NCBI GenBank assembly: GCA_018902385.1
Contig: JABSSW010000012.1
Coordinates: 682,001 to 746,000, forward strand
Direction: 5' to 3'
DNA length: 64,000 nt
Source of the DNA: Physcia stellaris
Lineage: Eukaryota; Ascomycota; Lecanoromycetes; Caliciales; Physciaceae
Part shown: in pieces, positions 30,598-41,498 of the stretch
How the letters are laid out: each line of letters begins with the position of its first letter
Position numbering within the stretch: position 1 is the stretch's first letter
The notes under the pieces: model-generated
The model's input: the letters and a program-made list of their open reading frames with translations, nothing else
What the model was told of the DNA's origin: nothing
The model's database searches: none
Translations under genes and position numbers: made by a program

Positions 30598-32411
30598 TCA
30601 GAATTTTCTTTTCTTCTTATTGATACTGCTGCTCTTTGTTTCTAGGTCACGTTTTAATCGTTCTCGATTTTCGTTAGCTTGCATAGTAGATATTTTTCCA
30701 GGAGACCGCTGATTGGCTTCGCTTGAGGGCACCGCAGTCCCTGGCATTTTCGGTTCAGTTTGGGGTATATCCTGCGTGTTATTGATGTTCTGATCCCCGC
30801 CAGGATATTTCCTCTGATTAGCAGGACTTGGCTTATCATGAGTAGTGCTATCTTTCGCCTTAGCGCCTCCCTCTTCTATTGTTCTAGCCCTGTCTCCAAT
30901 CTTTCCAAGCTTGTGCCTTGGCTTCTTGACGGCAGCGTCTTCTGACTTAGGCATGATTCCAGAAACTGATGTTTTCAATGAGAGATCTTCTTCGTTGGTG
31001 CTTTGAATGGCGTCCTTCTTTCGACTGCCAATCCTGGCAAGTTTGTGCTTAGAATTAGAAGTAGTATTTAGCGTGCCTGCCTTACTGAAGTTTGCAATAC
31101 CTGGTCGGTTACAATTCAGATCTGGATCATCCTCTGCCTCTCTATCATCTACAGACGGAGCATTCGTTGGCGAGTAAGGAGATGTGCTGGTTGAAGCGGC
31201 TTTAGCAGCAGTATTCTGGATTGTTCCATCAGATACCGGCGATATGTTTCTACTATTTGACTTTACCCCTCGAGACCATCGCGGTGAGATCGAGCTTGCT
31301 TTGTCCGACTTGCCGAGGTTTTGACTTGCAGCTTCCTCTCCCTCACTGTCATCTGTAGTAGCATCTTCATCACTGGCGCTTCGTCTCAATATTGTGCGAC
31401 GCGATTCATTGCCTACGCTATGGCTTTTTCTTCCTTCGGGCTTCTACTCGGAGGGGTGGACTGCCGCTGTAATTCTGTTAGGGGAAGGCATGCACATTGA
31501 TTCTGGCAAATAGGATAGTAATTACAGACCTGGAAATCATCGAGGGAGCTGTCAGCCTCGCGCTTGATCGAAGCTTGAGGTGATTCGACCTGATGGACAG
31601 AGAGTTCATCGTGCAAGGTAATGGGTTGAGAATCATTGAGGTGTAAATGTGCCGACCGAGTTTGACCAGCTATCGGCTGGCTTAACTTCTGCACATCACT
31701 ATGGACAGAGGAGAAGACTGATCGTATCAGCTCTTGTGGACTACTGGGAATATCATTATTTTCCGCGAGTTTCTTTCGCCATTCTAATTCATCAAATCTC
31801 GCCATGCCTTTCACGGACTTGAACACAGCTTCCGGGGCATTCAATCTCGATCCGCTTCTGATTGATGCTGAGCCCGGAAATACTTTGCTCAGATCAGTCC
31901 CATCTGATTGAATCCTATCCGTCAACTTGCGAATCACACCGTCTTTGTCTCGTAGATGCTGCAATAAGGAATCGATTTGAGCTCTGAATGATAAGATCTG
32001 GCCCAGACAAGGGAGCATGAGTTGAGAAGTAAGGAGATCTTGAGAAGCTTGCAGCAAAAAAACCGGCCAATCTAGCGGAGCCAGAGGAGAAGGTAGCTTT
32101 ACTGAGATACTGAGCGAAAGCCTGTTCGATTTGTCTTCCTCTGATAGTGATACTGCTGTACCTGACGCCCCTTCTAAGGCATGCTGAATGTGATCAAGAA
32201 ACACCCGCATTTGACTGCCATCCTCGCTAGGGTCAATGGAAGTATTCAAGTCAATTGCTCTCCTGATGATCTGCCGTCTGTCGAGAGACTCGGTCCAAAG
32301 ATGAGTCAAATCCGTCAGATGGATAACGTAGCTTGTGGGCCCAAATTCATACTTGACCAGCGCGCACGATATTGCCTTGCTTGGCTTATTCAGACTTAAA
32401 GGCTTCCACAT
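30598..32411 (-). CDS. NEJ1: XLF/Nej1-type non-homologous end-joining factor
   Basis: Homologue of XLF/Cernunnos/Nej1, which with Lif1/XRCC4 stimulates DNA ligase IV at double-strand breaks. Exons 32411-31530 and 31443-30598 join in phase, giving about 575 residues. I took the ATG at 32411 because MWKPLSL matches the family's Trp-containing start. Head-domain blocks are CALVKYEFGPTSYVIHLTDL and ESLDRRQIIRRAIDLNTSID. A coiled-coil stalk segment reads QILSFRAQIDSLLQHLRDKD. The C-terminal half is disordered and Ser/Asp-rich. It contains two related motifs, KHKLARIGSRK (~res. 426) and RHKLGKIGDRA (~res. 470), and a terminal RLKRDLETKSSSINKKKRKF. That basic tail is the expected Ku/DNA-binding and nuclear-localising end. 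Divergent from cactin. Confidence 0.93.
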
Positions 32412-32698
32412 ATTGTTTTTCACGAAGCAAATCCATACTCGTAAAAGAAGAGAAGAGTGAAGTCAGACCGAGGTGGTTCTAGAGCAACCTAGTCTAACCC
32501 ATTTTAGCCTAGTGCCGATTCTCCCGGTCGAGCCGGAGCGTCTTTCCTCAACAACCAGAGCCACCACTTGCCTCTCATAAATTGAGCACTAATCCGACAT
32601 GAATACCCGAGAGCCCCATTGATGGTGAACGATCTGGAGGTTCAGTTGATTCTCAGAATCGCTAGTAGTCTATAACGGGTAACCGACTCTTTGGAAGC
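32412..32698. promoter_or_regulatory. divergent promoter, NEJ1 / cactin
   Basis: 287 bp between opposed start codons, compact enough that the two genes must share upstream sequence. No TATA box seen. Confidence 0.45.
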
Positions 32699-34590
32699 AT
32701 GGAAAGCCTCCCCGTCAACCGCAAACGATCTCCGCCGGCCCAGATCGATGCCTGGCACCGCCCTCGAAAAGACCATCGCCGTCATGAGCAAGCCGGAACC
32801 CGTGCCGGGGAAACTAGTGGTGATGGCCTGGCCGAGAAGAGGAGTAATGAGAGCTTTGCGAGAGAGCAGACACGGCGTAACCAAATAGAGGAGGCAGAGC
32901 AGATGAGACAATGGGTCTCCAAGGAAGATGAGTTCGTTCTCAAGCAGTCAAAAATGAAGGCTAGAATACGAGTAAAAGAGGGACGTGCCAAGGTCATTGA
33001 TTGGCTTGCTGTCATTCTTAGTGTGATCGATCCAACCCATGATCCCCTAGAGGACGATCCCAAAGAGAACGATCTTGAAATAGTTGATCCTGCAAGCTTG
33101 CTCGAGGGTTTAGGACACCTTGAACTGCAGGCTTTGTCAAAAGACATTGAGAACTATATGACCTTGGAGACCAACCGCAAAAACCGGGACTATTGGAATG
33201 TGAGCTATTACCAAGAGTTCTCATCTTCCGGAATACTGATTTTAGTTCAGGCGCTCGGAACCATATGTAAAACTAACCAGAACAAAGTCCATCACACTAA
33301 ACCACAAGGCCGCTCCGTCAACGTGGTGTCCACTGACGAAGATCAACTCCTGCGTCCCAAATCTCTGGAAGAACTCAAAGTTCTCGAAAAGCAAGTCAAC
33401 AGCAAGCTGCAGTCAAACGAACCCATTAACGTTGAGTACTGGGAGCAGCTACTTAGTAGTATAGCGGTCTACAAGGCCAGAGCTGAATTAGACAAAGTAT
33501 ACAAATCAATAATCGAAGGGCGTATGATCGATTTGAGACAAGAGCAGCAAAGCGAAGCTGAGCTTGCGAAAGTAAAATTGTCGACAGTCTTTGATGATTC
33601 TGATGCCTATAAGCCTGGCAATGCCAAAACAACACCATTTTCAGGGCCCTTAGTGAAATATTCGCGATCGTTAGACCCAGAGCCACACTTGAAGCTGCGT
33701 TCAGAAGATAAAGCCTTGGAAATAGTAAAGGAGCAGGATTTTCTAGACGGCGTTGTAAGTCAAGCATTGGGGTTTCTAGATGAAGTAAAGCTGATCTGAT
33801 GCAGGTTACGGACCGTTGCAAAATTGTCAAGATGGGATACGTACCCCTTCGCCAATTCCAGGCCGAGCGGCAGCTTATGCCTCCCATCTCTAGACCTCTA
33901 GAGTCGAGTTCATCCAGTGTATCGAGATTCGCGACACTTCCCAGCGAAGACTTCTCTCAAGCCACAACAGCTCTCTACGAAAGAGAAGTTGCAAGGGGTG
34001 TACAAGAAAACGAAGAAATTTTCGCTGGTGAAGAGGAAGTCTCTACAGTTTCGAAACCTCAATGGGCCAACAAATACAGACCTAGAAAGCCCCGCTATTT
34101 CAACAGAGTTCAAATGGGCTACGAGTGGAACAAGTACAATCAGACACATTACGACCATGAAAACCCTCCTCCCAAGGTTGTTCAAGGTTATAAATTCAAC
34201 ATTTTCTACCCCGATTTGATTGATAAAGTCAAGGCGCCTACTTACCGCATCGAGCGCGAAGGAGGTCGGAAACGGGGCCAGTCCTTTGCTCCGGCTGGTG
34301 AAGAAGACACTTGTCTCATCAGGTTCATCAGTGGTCCGCCGTATGAAGATTTGGCGTTCCGCATAGTGGACAAGGAATGGGATTATAGTGCGAAAAGGGA
34401 GCGAGGCTTCCGAAGCAGTTTCGATAAAGTACAAATGAACAGTCCACCTTACCTAAAACCTTCACAGGACTGAAAGTAAAATAGGGTATTCTGCAGCTTC
34501 ATTTCCAGTTCAAGAAGGTAGAGTCCGTCCCGTAATCCTAGATCAACGCACTGGTTGACTAATGGACTACAGGTATATTACCGCAAATAA
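32699..34590 (+). CDS. cactin, spliceosome-associated protein
   Basis: Cactin homologue (Cay1 in fission yeast), a spliceosome-associated protein needed for efficient pre-mRNA splicing. Four exons: 32699-33754, 33805-34428, 34485-34517, 34573-34590, about 576 residues. The N-terminal quarter is Arg/Glu-rich (FAREQTRRNQIEEAEQM), then comes the mid domain (RAKVIDWLAVILSVIDP, ELQALSKDIENYMTLE, YWEQLLSSIAVYKARAELD). The diagnostic C-terminal domain is nearly complete: ANKYRPRKPRYFNRVQMGYE, KYNQTHYDHENPPPKVVQGY, KFNIFYPDLIDKVKAPTY, LIRFISGPPYEDLAFRIV. The last two tiny exons (33 and 18 nt) restore the family ending LQLHFQFKKVYYRK-stop, which confirms the splicing. Shares a 287-bp promoter with NEJ1. 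Confidence 0.94.
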
Positions 34591-35758
34591 GGAACTAGCC
34601 GTTAATGCCTTGTACCCTCTCGCTCTTCCCCAGCATTGCTCGCCGGACAGCTGTTTCGACAAACCTGTCTTCGTACTCCTTACATTCCACGTGATGGTAC
34701 TTTACCAAGAGGCATGTGGCATTAAGCAACGAGTTTCGTTGGGCCCCAATCAAGCTTCTGTGTGTTCCAACCCACACTTGCAATGGATTACTACCGGATG
34801 ATCGACCTGTGTTGCAACTTCCATCAGTCATAAACATAAATACACGAGTTCCCCGCATCAGTATTCGAGATGTGACAGACATCAGACAATTGGGCCCGAC
34901 CCTTAGTTGCTCACGACACGTCTATTTGCTGCTCTCTACACTGATATGAAGATCATAAACCACTAAGTAAGTGACTGCCTGAGCGTCCATCCATGTCCAA
35001 TACGGCATTAAAACTAAGCTAGTTTCACAACCAGATTTTTCCGGGTTTGCCTTATTGAGCCTTGCCAGACACGCTCACCGCAAGCCTCGTCGTTTCCTGA
35101 ATTATATTGTGAGGCCATACGGCTAGTTCACCGAGCCTTCTTCGTATATTCTGGAAGCCCAAACTTACCGCTGTAGCGCCCCGTTATGGATGCCTTTGGC
35201 GAGCTGTCAAATGCTGCTACCCTTGAAACCAATCAGTGCTGCCGGAAACCAGGAGCTCTTCCCCAAAAGATGACCCTGATGCAGCCAGCCGGATGCGCAA
35301 GCCTAGGGCTGAGGCATGGCCACAATCTACTGGTATTCTCCAGAACACGACGAGAACAGCCCGAATTAAGCGTGATGTATCAAAGGCAAGACTGCCATGC
35401 GTGAAACGTCACACAACCTCAGTCAGCATAGTGGATTTAGCTATGCATACGTACGCAGCAAAGCATACTTTATTCCCGCCAGCTGTTTGCTTTTGCGGCG
35501 GAATACGGTTCAATGCACCAGACCTGAGTTGGCAGCCGCGTGACCTAGATAGGGTACTGTGGTCAAGCCTAATGATATCTTACTAAATCTGAAAGTCACT
35601 TCACACTATCTGTTCTGTCTCACAAGTAGGTGCCTCCGATCATCTTGCTGAATCCGGTCTTCCCGCTCAAAGAGTCTTTCTCTCTTATTGAAACGCACTA
35701 CCTTCCCGCTTTGCGAAAGAGTAGCCATCGTACACCCCGGCGCTGACGTAGCGTTGTC
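34591..35758. other. intergenic, nothing supported
   Basis: About 1.2 kb. The 116-codon plus frame at 35236-35586 has no motif and no continuation. The region probably includes the forkhead promoter. Confidence 0.45.
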
Positions 35759-37375
35759 ATGAAAAGTCCGGACACGGCCAACAGCGGTCTTTGCTCTCAG
35801 GATCTTCCCGTGGGCGGTGATCTACTCGCCCGCCGCAAATCTTCATTTTCTTCACACTCTCAACTAGCGGAAAGTTTTGCTCAAACAGCGATGCCTTCAC
35901 GCCTACCTTGTCCACCAGACCTAGAATCGCAGTACTGTTGGAGTTCTCAGTTCCCATGCGGAGACAGGCCGGACGCGGTCTCACCTACGGAATTCGAGTG
36001 GCCAATCTTTCCGACTTCAATCCTTTCTTACCCAGGTCCGCCGGCTTACCACTACCATCCCGAGCCGTTTCTTGACGCTTCTGTCAGTACTCCGTCTTTG
36101 GATGGCTCTTCGCAAGATCCCTCGTGGGATTGTACATCTCCGGACGAGATGGCCCTGAACACGCCCACCTCGACGTTCTCGTACAATATCAGCGTCCAAG
36201 ACACTGACAACCTGGAAATTATGATGTCCGAAGGTTCTCGGGTACAGCCAAATTATTTAGAAGAGTCTCCCAGGACACAATCGCCCAGAATATATCCACA
36301 GCACTTGCTCGGTCGAAGGGACTACCGTAAGAGACAAAGAGATAACGATTCGCTCGTACCTGGCACAGAGGACATTGCATACCCTGAGAAAACCTCTAGA
36401 ACGTCGTTTCCGCAAATGCTGCGAACCAAAGTCGAGCCAATCCCAGAGCCAGATGCCGAGGCGTTTATGGAATTTGGAGACGGTAATGGAGTAAGCACTC
36501 CGAACGGTGATGATACAGATGGTGAAGGTGGTGCCAGCTCCGAGCCCTACGCTCAATTAATTTTCCGAGCACTCAAGAGTGCACCCAATCACGCAATGGT
36601 CCTAAAGGATATCTACGAATGGTTTGAGCAGAACACTGACAAGGCCAAAATCGCTCAGATTTCTTCTAACAAAGGATGGCAAAATAGTATTAGACACAAC
36701 CTTTCAATGAACGGTGTAAGGGACTCCAATATAGCCCCACATTCTGACTGACGCTAAGAGATGTTATAGGCTTTCAATAAAGTCGAGCAGACACAGCCAA
36801 CAGATGATTGCAAGAGAGGATTTATTTGGGTTCTTGCAGATTCGGCTCTTGAAGAAGGTGTGAAGTCTACCACAAGATATCGAAAGCAGAATTCGAACAA
36901 GAAAGGGTCGAAAACGGAAAACCCAGCACTGCAACGACAGCTTTCGGGTGCTAAAGGTGGCAAAGCTGCGAAGAAGTCTGCTGCGAACGCCAGCAAGCTG
37001 GCTGCTTCAAGGTTAAGAAGGACGGTAAGGCCAGAGAATACATCACCGTCCTTCTTCCATAACAGCCGTAAAGTTCCACAGCTTTCAGCCATCGATGAGA
37101 ACTCAAGTTCCCAACAGCAACACCAGCTTCCATATCGGCCAGACGCTGGTCCGTACTACCGTCACACACCAACGTCGACACCACTGCTGTCAAGTTCAGA
37201 ACCGAGAACCTTCGACTACGGTGGTATCATCGGTTGCGCTCCGGATATGGAGGGCCCACTGTTTTATGACGATCCCATGGATAGTCCCGAGGGCCCGATG
37301 CTGTCGGGCGGTGCCTTCCCTCATGTTGACGAGCAGCTCCTCGACTACCAATTCAACAGTGCTATCCGGCAGTAG
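35759..37375 (+). CDS. forkhead-domain transcription factor
   Basis: Two exons (35759-36715, 36770-37375) joined in phase give about 520 residues. A winged-helix forkhead domain spans residues ~262-350: EPYAQLIFRALKSAPNHAMV, KDIYEWFEQNTDKAK, the recognition helix GWQNSIRHNLSMNGAFNKVE (split by the intron), and GFIWVLADSALEEGVKSTTR in place of the usual wing. The domain is of the fungal type, with an N-A-M-V-L-K helix 2 and a DDCKRGFIWVL end. The N-terminal 260 residues are Ser/Pro-rich with a basic RRDYRKRQRD stretch. Past the domain lie a Lys-rich segment and a disordered tail. It probably regulates transcription in the nucleus; its targets are unknown. Confidence 0.92.
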
Positions 37376-40300
37376 TTCATAACACCGGGGTACTAGTGCG
37401 GTAAGCCTTCTGGACGCTCAAGACACGTTAGCATTCTCGGCAGGGGCGCTTGGTAACCTCGTCCTAAGGTGTCCCTTAATACAATCTACGGGAAAGACTC
37501 TGAACTTAGAGTTGAGAAGTCGCGCTTGCAATCGTTCTTTATCTTAGGCGTGTCACTGAAGGCGACACTTCAAAACTGGCTGGAGGTTCACATGTACGAT
37601 AGTAGGGACGCCACCTCTAGCTAGATCTTTCAGCTCGTTTAGGTTAAGATTTTTTCGGTACTGGTCAAAGAATGTGCGTCTTGAAGCATAGCAATACAAG
37701 AAACATCCACGTTACGCTCTACCGACTAAAAAGCAGCCAAAGGTGCCTTTACGGGACATGAAAGATTGACTGTATTGATATTGGGTTTGGTTGGTACCAC
37801 AAGGGACTGCTCGGTCGCCCCTTCCAGCGTAGAAGCAAAGCTCTTCATGACGCCTATCAATGAGGCTGGATTAAGACGCGCCCTCAAGATGTGGTCTATA
37901 TATTGGCCCTCTTTGACGTGTGTCTCCTGTGGAAGGAGTCGATATGATGATGCTATTTGGTAGCGGCTACACATGTTCAAGATGGTACACAATAAAAAAG
38001 CTGCGTAATTAAAGCAGAGTGGAGACAGGCAGGTGTCTCTGCTCATCCATCTAGAATGCTTGGTCAATTATTCTCATGGTTCCTTGCTTCGCTCCAGATC
38101 GTTAACGTATTGAAGGGGGTCCACGTGCAGAAACTCAAACCCACTAGAGAAATCAAGCCAGGAAGGGGTCAAGAGGTGCGGTTAAACAGCGTAACATAAG
38201 AATTATCGGCTCCAAAAATCCCAAAATACTGTCAATCTTTGCCACTCTCATATCTAGGACATTGAGTGAAGCTAGCCTTCGCCGGCGCGCGCATTTGTCG
38301 CAAGCGGTTTGATTGTGGAAGGAAGAGCCAGAGCCTACCTATCTTCGCCACCCCGGTCCTAGCGGGCAGGCATCTTTGTGCAAGATGCGCTGGATTCCGA
38401 AAACATGCAAATTCGCGATATCGCTGTCAAGGGAATCATTGCTAGTCCGTGGCTAGGTTCCTCTGCTTGATCGGACCCGGTTAAGGGATCATATAGCAAC
38501 ATTTCAGACGCACATTTTTCGAAGCGATTATACCACGATGAGACACTAGAAAATTGAGATTCTACGTCTTCCTACCATCTAGAAGCGACTCGAAATGCAT
38601 ATGCATTCATCACATACAAGTATGTAGAGGGTTTCTGTGTGCACATCCAGCAAGGCCGTTTTTATGGCAAATTATCCCTGTGGAAGATGCCGAACAGAGA
38701 GCATAATGTCATCAGCTAAAGGTAGAAGTTCGTTCTACTTGCCCCTCTCACTTCATCTTCAAGCCGACACCGTCCTTCTTCGCGAGAAAAGAATTCCATA
38801 TGAAGCTTTCTTCCTCCGGCCCTTCGGCAGCTGGCCGCTATGTCCGTGATTTGGTGCGTAATAGATAGGGGAGGTTGAAGCGTAAGCGAGTTGCCACTTG
38901 GTCCGTCGCAGTGTGTCGCAGTGTGTATGGGGATGATTCCGCTTCTTTCATTGGTCAAACCAGGGAGGTTGCTGCAACTATAACCGTCTTTGCATGAGCA
39001 CTTGCACCGGTTGCTGTCGATGATACATCCCCGCTGGAAGCCCACATTCCAGTAGCTGTGTCCTTAGGTTGGATCAATGCAGCTTGGCCCGAAACTTGAG
39101 CATGATGATCCTCCTGCCGGTAGTGGCATGCGATATGGATGAGGCTCTTATCATCATCTCGGCCTAGCAATGAGCGAACGGCGATCTTGAATCTTTTTGA
39201 GGCCAATAGCGAGCAAAAGTCGAGTCCGCATTCCGCCTAATGGATCAGAGATTTACTCGGGCACCCGCTGCGGTGGTTGACACGCCTACGTGCAGCAAAA
39301 CGTCATCTTTCGCGTCATGCAGTTGGCTAGCTTTGGAATCGTCTACATCAACAGCCTGGTTGGCCCCGATATTCTTCAGAGCTCATGCAGAGACCGCATG
39401 TCTGACACATGTTATCGATCTCCTTACGTCTGGCCAAGTTCGATATGCTTCTGAAGATTATGCCATCGTCTGGATGAAGCTACGTCGCTTCACATCTGCA
39501 TCCAGGGTCCGTTACAAGGGCTTATTTCCAGCTAGCTGGTCCGCACGTTGATGATTTCGTCAGTCGCCCTGCGTTCTGATAGGGATCCGCTTTGTGGTGA
39601 TATCGAGCGACTAAGCTGGAAGAGAGTGTTGCGTATGATGAAACTGACACTAGAACGGTGACTGGATGTACTTCCGTTTGTAGGAATTTGCTTAATACAT
39701 CTTCCCCATCATTCCGTTGCCATATCAACGGTTACAAGATTTCTCTGTAAAGCATGTCAAAACAAGGGTAGTCCGACTCGAGACATGGATCACAAGAAGT
39801 TGTGATCCAGGGTATCCGCTTTCTCTGCTACTCTTTCATCCTTCGATCAGCTCCTATATTCCCTTGCATGCCTTGAACATGATCGGGATTGGAGCGCATC
39901 GCTTGCCTGGACAACTTGTATCTTTCCCGTCGCTTTGCTTTACATGAGCTTGAAGCTAGCCCTATTGATGTATCGACAGGCATTCATGGGGAATTGCAGG
40001 ATGCTTGGCGAGTTCTTTCACTTCTCATCTTCCTACCCTCACCGGGCTACATAATTGCTACCTAAGTCGAGGGAACGCCGATCTGATCACTATCACCCGT
40101 CTGTCCCGCTTTCTGTTCCTCCAGATCGCTCCTGCGCGAGACCGTTACTGTCCTAGATGACGATCGCAACGATCCGTCAGATTTCTCGACCGCAATCTCA
40201 TCTTCCGCTTCTCGTGCCTTCCGGAAATGCGTCGCCCCTCTCGCTGATCGGATGCTCACATCGGAGTCAGCGTCGTCAACCCACCACTTCTGCTCTGTCT

Positions 40301-41498
40301 ATACTACATGATTTTACATGCCGCCGCTTGGCCTACGCAAGGTGCTCCCTCGATCCTGCGGCTAAAGAGAAAGGCAGTATCGAAACTCAGAAAGACAAGG
40401 GGAACGCGGATATACCTAAAAAGGACAAGAGCATCGGCGTGAAGCACGTCTGCTGGGACTCAAGCAGTGACGCGCGGCGCTCCTTCACCGGGTTGGCGAA
40501 GCCGTTCTAGGATGGGGGTCCCATACCAAAGAACAAGGCTTATGACATGTGCTCGTACGGGACCTGGCATGCATCCTCGAAGCAAAAGCTATCCGATGCA
40601 CCAGTGGAGGATCGCACCATCTGCGCCCGAGCTTCGTCGTCGAGAGCTTATGCTTGTGCTTGGAAAAGAGGCAGTTGAAGTGGCGTGGTGGCGCGCTTTG
40701 GGGGGCGGCCCTTGCCTCCCTAAATTGGAAAGGTTGTCTAGATCGAGCGTGCCATACCAGTGCGCGGGAGGGTGCTACAACGATGGAAGCAAGACGTCAA
40801 GACGTAGTGGTTAAGCGTATGGGACGAATCATTCATTGTATAGGGGTCATAGCGCTAGTGAGGTAGTGCCTAGGCGCAAAGTAACTAATTCACGAATCAT
40901 TCATAGAAAGTGAAGAGCACATATCGCAAATGAACCATCCATCGCTGAAAGGAGATCTCGCTACCGGATGTCGTTTTTGGAAGATCCCAAGATGGTCTTG
41001 ATAACAGCACCCAAAGTAACGATAGGTTCTCTCCGACTGGAAAGAGATAGATGATGTGGACGTTGGTCAGATTCGGAACCACTTAGAGCGTAAGCGGAGG
41101 CTCTTACAAGGCATCGGTGCTGCGGGCTCCAATGCTCCTCCTCCGAACTCCTCAGGCCTAAGTACGAGATCGAATGAAACACAGCATCCAAGGCAGGAGA
41201 AACCCATCGATGGTCATGTGCAATTGCTTTTGTATATCTGTCCAGGAACAAGGATATGTATACGTCCGATCAACAGCCGACTGGAAAGTCGTTTGCCACC
41301 AAACAGCGCCATCCCCATCCACCGAAGAAGGGGATACCAAATACAACGACGCTGACGCCACTCCTCGGTGAAGAACCACCTTGATGCAATACATACATGC
41401 TCCATCATCATAAACACCTTTCAAAACACCCCGATCACTTTTCTAACCAACCCGATTCCGCACCTCTTGGCCCCTTAAACCCATGCATCTGCCCGCGA
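37376..41498. other. 4.1 kb gene-poor stretch
   Basis: The longest apparently empty interval. The minus frame 38955-39206 (starting MASKRFKIAVRSLLGRDDDK) and a plus frame 40157-40683, interrupted by one TAG at 40508, contain coding-like patches (KGSIETQKDKGNADIPKKDK and GGPIPKNKAYDMCSYGTWHA, either side of the stop). I could not assemble either into a gene. No transposon ends, long terminal repeats or tandem arrays were seen. A short duplication of GTCGCAGTGT occurs at about 38903-38923. Confidence 0.4.

Noticed and set aside
33453-33887. 144-codon minus-strand ORF
   Set aside because: Antisense to cactin exons 1-2 and crosses the intron; no signature.
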